Below are positions 1 to 10,559 of a stretch of DNA of 64,000 bases, piece after piece. The position numbers were made by a program, and so were the translations under genes. Location of the stretch: assembly GCA_036346255.1 (NCBI GenBank), contig CM070622.1, positions 32,018,751-32,082,750 on the forward strand, written 5' to 3'. The notes under the pieces are model-generated. The model saw nothing but the letters and a program-made list of their open reading frames with translations, ran no database searches and had not been told where the DNA came from. Within the stretch, counting starts at the first letter, position 1, and the number at the start of each line of letters is the position of its first letter. This stretch comes from Ampelocalamus luodianensis. Lineage: Eukaryota > Streptophyta > Magnoliopsida > Poales > Poaceae.

Positions 1-2637
1 CATTTTGATTTAGTATATGAAAGTTATAATGGTTTGAATTTCAGATTTCGATAAGTCGTCATTATGTAATTTAATTATGAAGTGAAATTTTGTAGAACAG
101 TGGCGAGTACATGGATTACATAGATAAATAGGCAATATTAATACAAGTTCAGAATAGTTGAGTTTGTCCCATTTGGAGTTCTTATGATTTACTTATTGAT
201 TTTCAAAGTTATCAGCCTTTTATAGTATAAAAATAATAGAGTTAAAGAGTATATTCCCCCAAAATAGTTTCTGTGACAGAAGTAACAGGGAGACCATTTT
301 TAGAATTAACTTCACTGAAAATGAAAATTACTAAAAGTGGTCTCACTGTTTTTGGAGTTTCCAATAATTACTTATGCACTTTTGAAATTGTGATCATTTT
401 CTATTGTACAAATAATGGTTTTAATGGATTAATCTCCAAATAAAGCTCTCTGCTACAGAGACAAGTTTGAAACTAATTTTAATATAAAGTTTACTAAAAG
501 TGAAAATTTCCAGAAGTGGTTTCATGCGATTTGGAGTTAAAACCAATTAGTTATGCATTTTAGAAGTTATTCATATTTTTCGGTGTATCAATAATTCATT
601 TTGATTTTCTTAATCGGTGATACTTTTCTTCTGAAGCCGCGCTAGCTTGACGACGGGCGGGCCGCGCCAGCGGTGTTGACTTCGATCGCTTTGATCCCTT
701 GGCCGATCATATCTTTGAAGGCGTATTTAGAAATCGTCTTCCCAATCATAACGTAGTATTAATTTTGGTGAAGTATTACGTTTTCTTAATAAGCGTAACT
801 CTAAACTTACACAACTACTTAGCAGTCGTGTGGCCCACATGTCAAGCGACTCAACTTTTAAAGCAGGTTTCTCAATCGTTTTCGTTAGCGGTGGGCCCTA
901 CATGTCATACGGACCCTAAACATCACTTAACAGTTTCAAAAACGTCATTAGTTTCTAATCGCCCCTGCTACAGGGCTCTTGTCGGACGAACCCGACAACA
1001 GCGCCCTTGCCGCGTTAAGCGGCTCGCGGCGATTCGGCCATGGCGGCGCCCGAAAACACGTATGGGTCCACAATAGCCCTGCATCTCTGTAATGGCGGCG
1101 GTGAGGTGGACGAGCAGCGCGTCGGAGATGTCGGCGGTGCAAGCAGCGAAGCTCGCCCATTGGAACACATGCTAGCGAGAAAAACGCGCTTAAGCTCCTA
1201 GGGGACATAAGGAGACTACAGGTGAGAAGAGTCTGGAGAGACAACGGACCTCGCCGACGGCGTGAGACGAGAGCGGCAAAAGGTGACTCACGACGTCAAG
1301 ACAACCTGAGCAAGGAAAACAACAGTGGGTGATCGGAATAGGTAAAGGAGGTCCATAAGATGCTAACATTGAGAGGAATAGAGAAATAGCTCACCCAGCC
1401 GGAGATGGAGACGGAAGGGGCAAAGTCGGCCAGAAAACGTACAACTTCAAATCCCGACAAACCTGGCGAGCCATCCATGTCATCAGAAGAGGGGTTTTAC
1501 TCCTCATAGTCTAGAACATGAGGTGACGCACAAGGAAGAAGAAAAGAACTCACCGAGATGAAGGTCGCATAGAAATGGCCTTCGGGGCACGCTCTGGAGC
1601 TTGAGAGAGCTCGAAGAGGGAGGCGAGGCTACAAGCAAAAGCACGAGCGGGGTTAGCCAAAATAGAAAAGGCATTGATCACGAGACGGCCAGGAACCAAG
1701 CGGAGAAACTTACACGGCGAGGAGCACGGAGAGCTTCCCTTCCCTCGGACCAGGAGGAAAGTGAGGAAGAAAGGGATGCGAAGGGTCTTATGCCGGAAGA
1801 AAGCGGAGTGAAGGCGGCGAGAGCGCAGAGCTCGAGTGGTTGCATGCGGCGGCTCACGCGCGACGCAGCTGCAGCGGCGGAGGCGAGCGGCGCGGCAGCG
1901 TGGCGCGGCGCTCGGCGAGCGGCAGGAGGAAGGCGAAGGCGACAAGCGGGGCCCAGCTGGTCGGTGGCTCCTCGCTTCGCTCGTGTCTTTGGAGATGAGT
2001 CAACGGTGGCCGTCGGTCACGAATCCAAGTGGGGTTCAGGGCGAGGAAGGCGGGGCGGCGATGCGGGATCTCGGCCTGATCTTCCATTGGCGATCGCGAG
2101 CGAAGTGCGTTTAGTTGGTGGGCTCGACCGCGTGGCTTTGGGCTCGTCGGAGACGATGGCGGTGTGGTGGTTTAGGGATTTGGTGAAATTAGAGTAATGA
2201 CTCCACTTTGACCAATGCTTTATAAATAGGAATAAATTTCATAAAATCATGAAATAATTTGTGGGGGTTCCTGGGATAACCTAGTGTCTATAAAAATTAT
2301 TGAACCCTACTGTTCATGATATATTTTGTGATATATAAATTCAAACATGTTGTATGTCTATGAATGTTGTTTGAATTTTAGTTAGGTTCAAAATAGTCCC
2401 AAAAATTCTGGAAAAATTATATTAATCCATGAAAATTAATGTAGTATTTAAATAAATTGGTTCCAGACCATGATCACAAACTTTTATCACTGTTTTGAAT
2501 TGAAGCGTGAATTTTGATGTGTATGTCCACCTCAAATTAGATTTTCCAAGTAGAATATATTATGAAATGATTTGAATTTGATAATGCATGTCAGTGAAAT
2601 ACATATTAATCCAATTTAATTAGTTGGGGCTGTGACA
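1..2637 (-). repeat. LTR of a gypsy element, minus strand, cut by the window edge
   Basis: Read on the minus strand, this LTR begins at 2637 with TGTCACAGCCCC, directly after the pol tail at 2640-2945. The stretch 2150-2330 is a diverged reverse-complement match to 5160-5270 of the LTR-B copy at 4648, sharing the sense-strand phrase ending in TTATGAAATTTATT. The AT-rich part at 1-620 matches the LTR-B section with repeated AACTCCAAA-type phrases. A GC-rich block (about 620-2150) occupies the middle and explains several open frames there that look like nothing known. The 3' end lies outside the window. It may be the 3' LTR of element M, although it does not resemble M's 5' LTR. Confidence 0.7.
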
Positions 2638-2639
2638 TA

Positions 2640-2945
2640 AAGGGTGGCCGAAGCTCTTTGAGTTGGAGGCCACAAATTCTTCATCTCCTTTGGCCATTGT
2701 TATTGCTTTCTCCTTCCTTGATGCATATCATCAACTCCTTGCTGTCCCAGCCTAGATTCCTAAGCACAAGCAAATCATCTCCATTAGGCAGCATCATAGA
2801 GTTCTTAAGTGATACACTCAGCCCTAGAAATGAATTTACCTGATAATTTAGTTGACGAGCACATGCCCGAGTAATTGGACCTTGGACATCATTCATAGTA
2901 GTAGCAAGAGGAGTGTTCATATCAGTTGAATTGATGTCCTCATCA
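2640..2945 (-). pseudogene. Gypsy pol C-terminal tail remnant
   Basis: The minus-strand frame contains GPITRACARQLNYQVNSFLG, typical of the pol C-terminus after integrase in many grass Ty3/gypsy elements (consensus near GPxTRARARQLN). A near-identical plus-strand copy lies at 24335-24600 and ends at the same phrase, with GCTTCGGCCACCCTTTA just before the LTR. Here that phrase is followed immediately by the LTR start at 2637, so this is the 3' end of an internal region. Upstream it joins RNase H sequence at about 2945, implying deletion of most of RNase H and all of integrase. It is non-functional. Confidence 0.75.
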
Positions 2946-3210
2946 TGTGAGCCTTTTCCTTAACTCGTGAAAACTCTCGTCGCACGAGGTTGACCTTTCA
3001 AACTTCTTCTCCTTCTTTAGAAGTTGAGTCATCGGTCTAGCAATCTTGCAGAAGTTCTCGATGAACCGGTGGTAATATCCCACCAAACCGAGGAAATTTC
3101 GGACTTCAGAAAATGGTGCAGGGTTGCTTCCATTCTAGCACCTCTTGTATCTTGCTCGGGTTTACTGCCACACCTCCTTCAGATAGAACATGGCCCAAAA
3201 ATCTGACTTC
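2946..3210 (-). pseudogene. Element M: RT thumb and start of RNase H
   Basis: Translating the minus strand in shifting frames gives GHVLSEGGVAVNPSKI followed by RNFLGLVGYYHRFIENF and FHELRKRLT. These are the classic connection motifs between reverse transcriptase and RNase H in Ty3/gypsy pol. The match stops near 2946, where the sequence switches to the pol C-terminal tail. The RNase H active-site region and the integrase are therefore missing. The frame shifts at least once inside this short piece. Confidence 0.8.
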
Positions 3211-3216
3211 TTTGAG

Positions 3217-3893
3217 CTAGAATTCACACTTACTGAATTTGGCATATAGCTGATGTTCCCGCAACTTATCGAGCACTAAATGCAGATGCTGCTCGTGATC
3301 TTCTGCAGTCTTGGAGTAGATAAGGATGTCATCAATGAATACTACCAAAAAATGATCCAAATACTCCATAAAGACCTTGTTCATGAGATTCATAAAATTT
3401 GCCGGAGTATTGGTAAGTCTGAAGGACATTACGATGTATTCATACAGACCATAACGGGTGGTGAAGTAGTCTTCGGAATATCTCCAGGCTTGACCTTGAG
3501 TTGAAAATATCTGGTCCTCAGGTCAATCTTGGAGAAGACATAGGCTCCATACATCTGATCAAACAAGTCATCTATCCTTGGGAGAGGATATTTGTTCTTG
3601 ATAGTGACTTCATTCAGTAAACGGTAGTTGATGCACATCCGTAGGTTGTCGTCTTTCTTCATGACGAATAGGGTGGGATTGCCCCATGGAGATGAGCTAG
3701 GGAAAATGAATGCCTTGTCCAACTGCTCCTTAAGTTGTTTCTTCAATTTGGCCAATTCATCAGATGCCATTCGATAAGGTCGTTTGGATGTGGGTGTTGT
3801 CTCGGGTATCAAATCAATGATAAACTCCATGTCCCGATCAGGCGACATTCCCAATAGTTCATCTAGAAACATGTCTGGATATTCGCATACCAC
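3217..3893 (-). pseudogene. Element M: reverse transcriptase (Ty3/gypsy)
   Basis: This copies element RNA into DNA in intact relatives. The N-terminal half (3893 to 3429) shows RPYRMASDELAKLKKQL, FVMKKDDNLRMCINYRLLN and PLPRIDDLFDQM. The C-terminal half (3429 to 3217) shows TNTPANFMNLMNKVF and the catalytic box FIDD at 3328-3339 within VVFIDDILIYSK. The two halves are in different frames, so there is a frameshift near 3429. In the first half the expected SGYHQ-like motif reads RTRYFQLKV. The sequence type and the tRNA-Met primer site fit the Tekay/Del chromovirus lineage. The assignment as RT is certain; the lineage is likely. Confidence 0.92.
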
Positions 3894-3899
3894 GGGGAC

Positions 3900-4300
3900 T
3901 TGACTAAGCTCTAGGATTGAGATTGAGTTGAGCTTGGGCGCTGTGATGATGCGGCATATGTGGAAGTAAACACGACACGCTCTCCGTCAGAGTTGACTAG
4001 AGAAACGGCTCGATTTGCACACTCGATTACTCCTTGATGTTTGGATAACCAATCCATCCCGAGGATTATATCTAACCCAGGGGTATCTATCATGCTAAGA
4101 TTAGCTCTGAATTTTATCCCATTATTTCTATATGAACTTCAAAACATCCGAGTTTCGTTCTTAAGATGGACCCGGGTGAATAAATCATTAGAACGTTATC
4201 TAGTTCTGCAGTCTCCAGTTGTTGATGCATAGCAAACTTGTTAGAAACAAACGAATGAGTTGCTCAAGAATCAAACAATGCTATGTAGGCATAGAATGCA
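3900..4300 (-). pseudogene. Element M: aspartic protease (retropepsin-like)
   Basis: The minus strand carries the retropepsin landmarks of gypsy gag-pol. The ATHSFVSNKFA segment lies near 4230-4263, and the downstream DIILGMDWLSKH motif at about 4030-4085 is a near-invariant part of this protease family. The active-site triad DSG is present as Asp-Ser followed by a TGA stop (4264-4266) in place of glycine. Another frame shift separates this from RT. In intact elements the enzyme cuts the gag-pol polyprotein; this copy cannot. Confidence 0.85.
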
Positions 4301-4439
4301 CGAGAATCATACTCGTCACCACATCAGGTGATGCGCCAGCCTCCTCAGCAGTAGTATGGTTCAAGTGGCCGCGTCCGAAGCCTTGCACCGGCTTGGGTGC
4401 CTGCTGCCCTTCTGGGCCTTGAGCGGGGCCCTAGGGTCA

Positions 4440-4647
4440 CTGCTAGACTCCAAATGGCTGAGGTTGAGGTGTCAGAATATTCTTCTTTGGGCACTTGTTG
4501 GTATAATGTCCATGCTCATTGCAACTGAAGCATGTGACGTTTGCTGTCGGGTTTTGAGTACTGGACTGCTGATTCCCACAGTTATATTGGTGAACTATGG
4601 TAGGTTGAGGACAGGGAACAGGCGCTTCAGACCTCAGAGGTGGTGGT
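4440..4647 (-). pseudogene. Element M: gag zinc knuckle (CCHC)
   Basis: The reading frame contains CFSCNEHGHYTNKCPKK, a perfect CX2CX4HX4C zinc knuckle of retrotransposon nucleocapsid, preceded by a proline- and glutamine-rich linker. Nucleocapsid binds element RNA during particle assembly. The gag coding sequence is cut at 4647 by the solo LTR-B insertion and resumes at about 9314 on the far side. Confidence 0.9.
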
Positions 4648-7600
4648 TGTAACATCCCAAACTTTGATTTATGTTCTAAATGTAATTTGTGAGGATAATT
4701 TAAAACTTTTGTTGCCTCATGAGTCATTTGGAAAGTTTCTAGAATTATTCCCCAATAATTTCCTAATTAAAAAGAACCATATTTCTTTAATGGAAATTGT
4801 TGTCGCTAAAAATTTTCAAACCAAATTTTGTGATTATCCTCTGGGAGTATTTTTCCTAAGTTCTTGGGTTGATGGGTGACCCTCTGAAAAGTTTCACCAT
4901 TTTTAGAAGTTGTTGGAATATTTTGGAGACAAGTCAAACATAAAGAGCATACACTTAAAATAATTTTTGGGAAGAATTTACTTCAAGTGAAACTCGGGAA
5001 ATAATTTATTTACATCTTATAATAATTATCATGAATAAATATAATTGTTCCAAAATTTTTTGAGCTAAACTCAATCCACATAAAATTCAAACTTGCTTCA
5101 ATAACCTATTGTAAGTTTGAATTTAAAATTAAACAAACAAATCATGAGCAGTGAGGTTTCAAAATTTTTATGGGTTCTAGACCATCCCGGGAACCTCTCT
5201 GAATTATTTCACAATTTTATGAAATTTATTTCTATTTTCTAAGCTTTGGTCAATCTAGAAATCAAGAAAATCAATTACGGTCAAACCTAACCTAACCCTC
5301 GGACTCATCATTTGTTCCTCGGGCTCGATGCGTCTCGCGAAGCGACTCGACCTAACCCACTAAGCGCACGCGTGCGGCCGTCCGTCGTGTGTCAGCGATC
5401 CGATCGCGTGCCGCTCGGCGGAGTTTAAAATCCGCGCGTGTTTATCGACCTTTGGATCTCGATCCAGCGGTCCTAGTGTTTCGCCAAAGCGACCTCACGC
5501 GCCCGGTGTGTCTCGACTACAGGCCGCTGTCGACATCATCGTCTACCTCGGCCGACTCGCGCTCGAGCTTCGCGCCACGCGCCCGAGCTGCTCGCCCGGA
5601 CTCCGTCAACGCCGTCAATCCACCCCCTCCGAACCAATCTCTGAGCATCTCGTTCCTTCCGTTGCCAACTCCGTCACTCTCGCGAGGATAACACCCCCTC
5701 GGCCCTCCATTTCACTCATTCTTCCTCTCGGGTGAGGAAGAAGAGGCTGATCTGAGCTCCTTTTCTCGGTAAGCCTTCCCGGGTGCTCCTTATCGGTGTT
5801 GTGGTTTATGCCGTTTCCACTTTTGCTTATCACGGGAGCTCCTTTTTGCTGTAGCTCGGGTCCATCTTCGTGCCCTCGCCGCTGATCGGGCGCGGATCGG
5901 TGGCATTCCCGAGCTCTTTCGTCTCAATAGGTATGGACCTCGATCGTTCGCGTCCTACGCCGTGCCTTGGTTTCTGAGCATTAACCCTCAATCCATTTAC
6001 GGTAATGCACGCATGAAGCTTGGTGATTCGAGTTTTGCTCATTTCGGCGCGTTGCAACGTTCATTCCAGCCTTGATTACGGTAAGCATCTTGCCGATTTC
6101 TCGCTCTTGTAGCTTCCTATCTCGGTTCTTGCGCCTCTCAGATGACCCTCGTGGTTGGTTTCGCTCGGTCATACGTCCCCATTGGAGCTCTTTCGGCCTC
6201 ATCGTCGTCCTCGGCTCTGGCGAGACTCCTCGACTCCCGACCTCCCGTCGATCTGGTAGGCCTCGGTGACCTCTCTAGTAGCATAAGCGCGCGTTAGTTA
6301 ACTCGGAAGCGAACCGGTCGCGTGGTGCGTTTGCGTATGGGGCGCCGCCGTTTAGCTCTAGCTCGCCGCCGGTGCCGGCCGACCTAACCCTCATGACCTC
6401 TTGCTTACGTGCGCGTACTATTGCGAGTCATCCGAACCTTAGTTCACGCGGCCGTGGACTTCGTCGCCGCGAACCGCGGGAAGCTCGCCTGCTGCTCTGT
6501 TGTCGGCGCGTCGGCAAAAGTCTTGTAGCAGGTCATTAGGTTAGCGGTAATCTGGGTTTAGGCGCTAATGAGTCTATTACATGTGGGCCTAGGCGTTTAA
6601 GTGATAGTGTATTTTGTAGGTTTACGTTTCTTTTGTTTTGAAAGCGTATTCTCGATGCGCTTTCGTCTGTTGCGGTGAGCCAAGCCCGCGTGGACCGAGT
6701 CAAAGTGGCGCCGGGCCCATTGTCGGCCATTGTGGCTAGGTAGTGCTCGGTGAGAATAGGTGTTATGGCTTTAGAATTTGAAATGGTTTATAGTCGAACT
6801 AAAAATCTTGTTTAACTTCAAAAATGCATAACTAAATCATTATAACTCCAAAATGATTGAATCCACTTCAGTAATTTTGTTTTCTCTTGATCTTGCTGCT
6901 AAAAATAGTTTCAAGTATGTATCTGTTTCAGAAAATATGGTTTTAGGAATTAAACCTTTAACTCCTTTTCTTTGCAAAAGAAAAAAAAATTGACATGTTG
7001 TACAATGTGTAACTAATTCATTTTAGCTCCAAATTTGTTGAATCAAATTTTGTTAGCTTCTACAGTAGGTGTACTTTAATCTAAAATTGGTTGGAATCAT
7101 GATCTTTATTACAGAAATCACTTTTATCGAAATGTCTTTAGGACTAGTTTAATTAAGGTTCTAACAAATTCTTTATATTGAAAAATGCATAAGTATTTCT
7201 CTGTAACTCCAAAAACAGTAAACCCAATTTTGTTAGAAACTTTGGTTAGTGTAGTTTCATGGAAAATTAGATGTATGCATGTTGCTGTTTCTAAAAGATC
7301 ATGTTTTGCATGTAACTTGTGTACTACTTTTATGACTTAGAAAGGTCATAAGTAATGCATTTAACTCCAAATTGTGCAAACTCAATTTTGCTAACTTTAG
7401 GATGTTATTATCTATCTACTATAAAAATTCCAAGTTCATAATGTTTCTGGGAATTCGTGATATGGACAGTAGCATCAATTAATTAGTTTTGAATTTTAAA
7501 AGCTTAAGAAAATGGTTTAGGCTATATCTTTTGCATGCCTAGTCAATTGGAATGATTTTTGTTGGTAAGTTTATCTAAAATCATACCCTTGCTTCTGTTT

Positions 7601-9313
7601 GAATTTCAAGTGATTTGGATGATTTTGGTTTTGAGGTTCTTTCGGTGATCTTAGCTCTTATTGGTTTTGTCGGTTGTTTTGGCTCTTTCGCTTAGGTTTC
7701 GACATTTGCGGTGACCACGAGAACAACCCTCCACAACAGTTGAGCAACAGCAGCAAGGCAAGCGGTTTGATCATTTTAATCCCATTTATTTTAAGTATTT
7801 ATTTTGTTTGCAACTACTATGTATGCATTGCTACCTTGTGTTAAACTATTGTCGTTAGTTTACCTAGTAGATGCATTTCCTTAAGCAAATGTCTATCCTC
7901 TACTACCATGAGCCTAGGTTATTGCTGTGATTAAAGTTCGTGGATGAGCTCTTGTCACTTAGTAGTTGCGAATTAAATGCTTAGCCATGCTTAGTTCGGT
8001 AGAAATGGCGGTTATCGACTTGTCGATAACCTTGATCTATGAAACTTATTATGGTTATTGATTTTCAGCCTTGTGCCATGTCTACTTATGAAAACTAAAG
8101 CGAAAATAAAAATGATTTAGACTTGGGCACAATGGTATGATGGTGTGATTGTGGGGTGTGGTGGAATGGTGCAGAGTCAATTAAGGACCGAACATCTTGG
8201 GAGTATCTGTTATCAGAGTAATTTGTGCGTGCTAACCACACTAGAGGGTATGGGACCTCTCTTGACTTAGTACTTTGGCGGGTATTGGCTACGGGTCGCG
8301 AGGAGTCGCGGGAGGGATGGCGTTGGGAGCATTGTAGTGCGAAGACTTCACCGTGATGGGATTTGTTGTCTTCGACTTGCAATGTAGCGTATGGGTTTTC
8401 ATCCATCTGGCGGCTCGTAGTTAATACACAATATTGGAAAGCGTCTCGTAGGACTTAGCCGTGCCGGCATACCTTGGAAGTGTGCTTTGTGGCTTAAAGC
8501 GATGCGAAGTGTGGGTACATTGGTACACCCTGCGAGGTTAAAACTATTCGAATAGCCTCGTCTAGGTTATGGACACGCTTGGGTAAGCTTTCAAGAGTTA
8601 GACTACAACCTTTTAATTAAAAATTGATGGGTGAGTGCGAATCGGGGATTAGTGCTATGTTGTGGTGGCTATTGGGATAGTCACTTCGGTGGTTACTTGT
8701 ATGTATCGTTATTACGCTTTTATGTTGACAACAAAATAGATTTGCAAACTTGCTTTCAAATGTATTACATTATTACAAATAAAGTTGGCTTTGTGCAAAA
8801 TGAGACATCGACCTCCACCTAAATAAGCTTGCATGTAGATATGAATAGGTGCATTTATTCCACACGTCGGTCTTGCGGGTACAAAGACAATCTTTGTACT
8901 CGGTTGCTATCTTAATTATTTTGTTGCAGAGGACGAAGGTGAGCTTGAGGGCCTCACTTTTGTGAGTGTGTTGTGGTAACTGCAGGCGACTAGCTTAGCG
9001 GCCGGTCGGTTGCCTACAATGGTTGTGTGGCTAGCGGTCGACTTTTGTTCTAGCCATCTTATGGCGCTTTTGCTTCATTGTCATTCTTGTATATTGATCT
9101 ATTTGGCGATCGGCTCTCTTTTGTAATAACTTTACTTTATGTATGTCGTTGATGAACTTAGTGATGTATGTGTATGGAAATGATGTGTAATTTTGTGATG
9201 ATGTGCATATGTTGCAGTGCAGGAAACATATGCCCATCGAGGCTTAGAATGTAATTAGTAATGCTAGAACGGTTGGAGGTTAAGCGTTACTAGTTAAATA
9301 ATGCAGGTCCTCG
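4648..9313 (+). repeat. Solo LTR-B inserted in element M gag
   Basis: The LTR starts TGTAACATCCCAA at 4648. Over its length it is collinear with the solo LTR at 43944-48947: the same GC-rich middle, repeated AACTCCAAA phrases, the block with GCAAGGCAAGC, the palindromes at 8010 and 8544, and the final ATGGAAATGATG region. The right end is degraded; by alignment it lies near 9313. Flanking GTGGT (4643-4647) and ATGGT (9314-9318) match 4 of 5 bases and are probably the decayed target duplication. No internal region or primer site is present, so this is a solo LTR left by LTR-LTR recombination. The right boundary is good to about 10 bases. Confidence 0.85.
8010..8031. repeat. 22-bp palindrome in LTR-B
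   Basis: Arms GGTTATCGAC and GTCGATAACC are separated by TT, giving a 10-bp perfect stem. The same palindrome occurs in the second LTR-B copy at 47584-47605. Confidence 0.9.
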
Positions 9314-9638
9314 ATGGTCTTGAAGAGGCGAGCATTGGACGGCTGCCAAACACGGGGTCTCGGCGGACCGCTGCTTGCTGATTTTTGTGCAAGCCACTTG
9401 CGCTTGTGACTCTCCACCACTGTCCGGGTGCTATCCTCGACTTGGATCACCTTGTTGATCAAGGTATGGAAATTAGGGATGTCATGGGCAGTGAGTGACC
9501 ACTTCATCTCATCATTCAGGCGCTCCCGGAACAAAGTGACTTTTCTTGCTTCATTCGGGATCTCGAACGCTGCGTGGCGTGCAAGATAATTGAAGCGGTG
9601 TAAGAACTCCATTACTAACGAGTTCCCTTGCGAGCTCG
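9314..9638 (-). pseudogene. Element M: gag capsid, middle part
   Basis: The minus-strand frame reads EFLHRFNYLARHAAFEIPNE, LFRERLNDEMKWSL and VWQPSNARLF. This is the typical retrotransposon gag (capsid) fold region of Tekay-like gypsy elements. It is bounded on the right by the CACTA insertion (target TCG at 9636-9638) and on the left by the solo LTR-B. The capsid N-terminal part continues at 20998-21612 beyond the CACTA element. The capsid would assemble the virus-like particle in an intact element. Confidence 0.88.
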
Positions 9639-9659
9639 CACTACTACACGGCCTCATCA

Positions 9660-10112
9660 CAGGCGGTTCGAGCGGTCATCACGAGCGGTTCGGAACAAAT
9701 GCGTGTTTTTATCGTCTGTGATAGCTGCGGTTATCACGAGCGGTTAAACTATCCGTCGTGATAAGTCACAACACGAGCGGTTCTAATTATAAAACCGTCT
9801 GTGATATCTAATTATCACGAGCGGCTCTATTCAAGCAAATGCATTATAGGCGCATATCACGAGCGGCTCTATTTACGAACCGTCGATGATATACACATAT
9901 CGAGCGGTTATCATTATAAAACGTCATGATATACACATATCCCGGGCGGTTGCGTAAATCGAACCGTGCTGTGATAAAGGATATCTCGAGCGGTTATATT
10001 CACGAACAAATGCAGGATACGTGTATATCACGAGCGGTTATATAATAAACCATGCAGGATTATACATATCACGAGCGGTTTGATTGATAAACCGTGCGTG
10101 ATAGTTATTTCA
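9660..10112. repeat. CACTA left subterminal repeat array
   Basis: About ten degenerate copies of a motif near ATCACGAGCGGTT alternate with its partner near AACCGTGCGTGAT. In CACTA elements such subterminal repeats bind the element-encoded TNPA-type protein and bring the ends together. Many copies carry a variant such as CAAATGCGTGAT. Confidence 0.9.
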
Positions 10113-10559
10113 ACATAACTATTTTTAAAAATTTGGCTAGCCTCGGGATTGCTAGCCATGCCCTCTGAAAATAAGCGGCGAGAAAATAGATACATCACGG
10201 ATATCAATCGTTGACAACCCAAAGTGATCATTGTCATACAAGCGAACATATATCAAATCTGATCAAACATTGTAATATCAACTCGTTGAGAAAATATTGT
10301 CATACGACCCAAAGTGACAACCCAAAGTTTACCATTGAATCACAACTATTCAAAGTGAATTTCAACTATATCAAATATATTAATTGTTTCAAGGTCGTTC
10401 GGTAGTGAAACTCTCAGTTGGCGCAATGATATCAGTCGTGATGAAGGTGCGAGCCTCCCTCGAACATCAGAGATCTCTTTACGAGCAGTGAATCTAAATC
10501 TATATTCAAAACCTACAAACAAGAGTAAAGTGTTACACATATATATTTAAATTTATAAT

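Noticed and set aside
1550..2197. Overlapping open frames of 92-198 codons on both strands
   Set aside because: They lie in the GC-rich centre of an LTR, are arginine/alanine-rich in every frame, and have no recognisable motif.
5389..6270. Plus-strand open frames such as 5389-5691
   Set aside because: Inside solo LTR-B. The collinear copy at 45300-46400 does not keep the frames open.
9660..10112. CRISPR-like appearance of regularly spaced short repeats
   Set aside because: Repeats are degenerate, inverted relative to one another, located at CACTA ends and in a plant genome; they are subterminal repeats.
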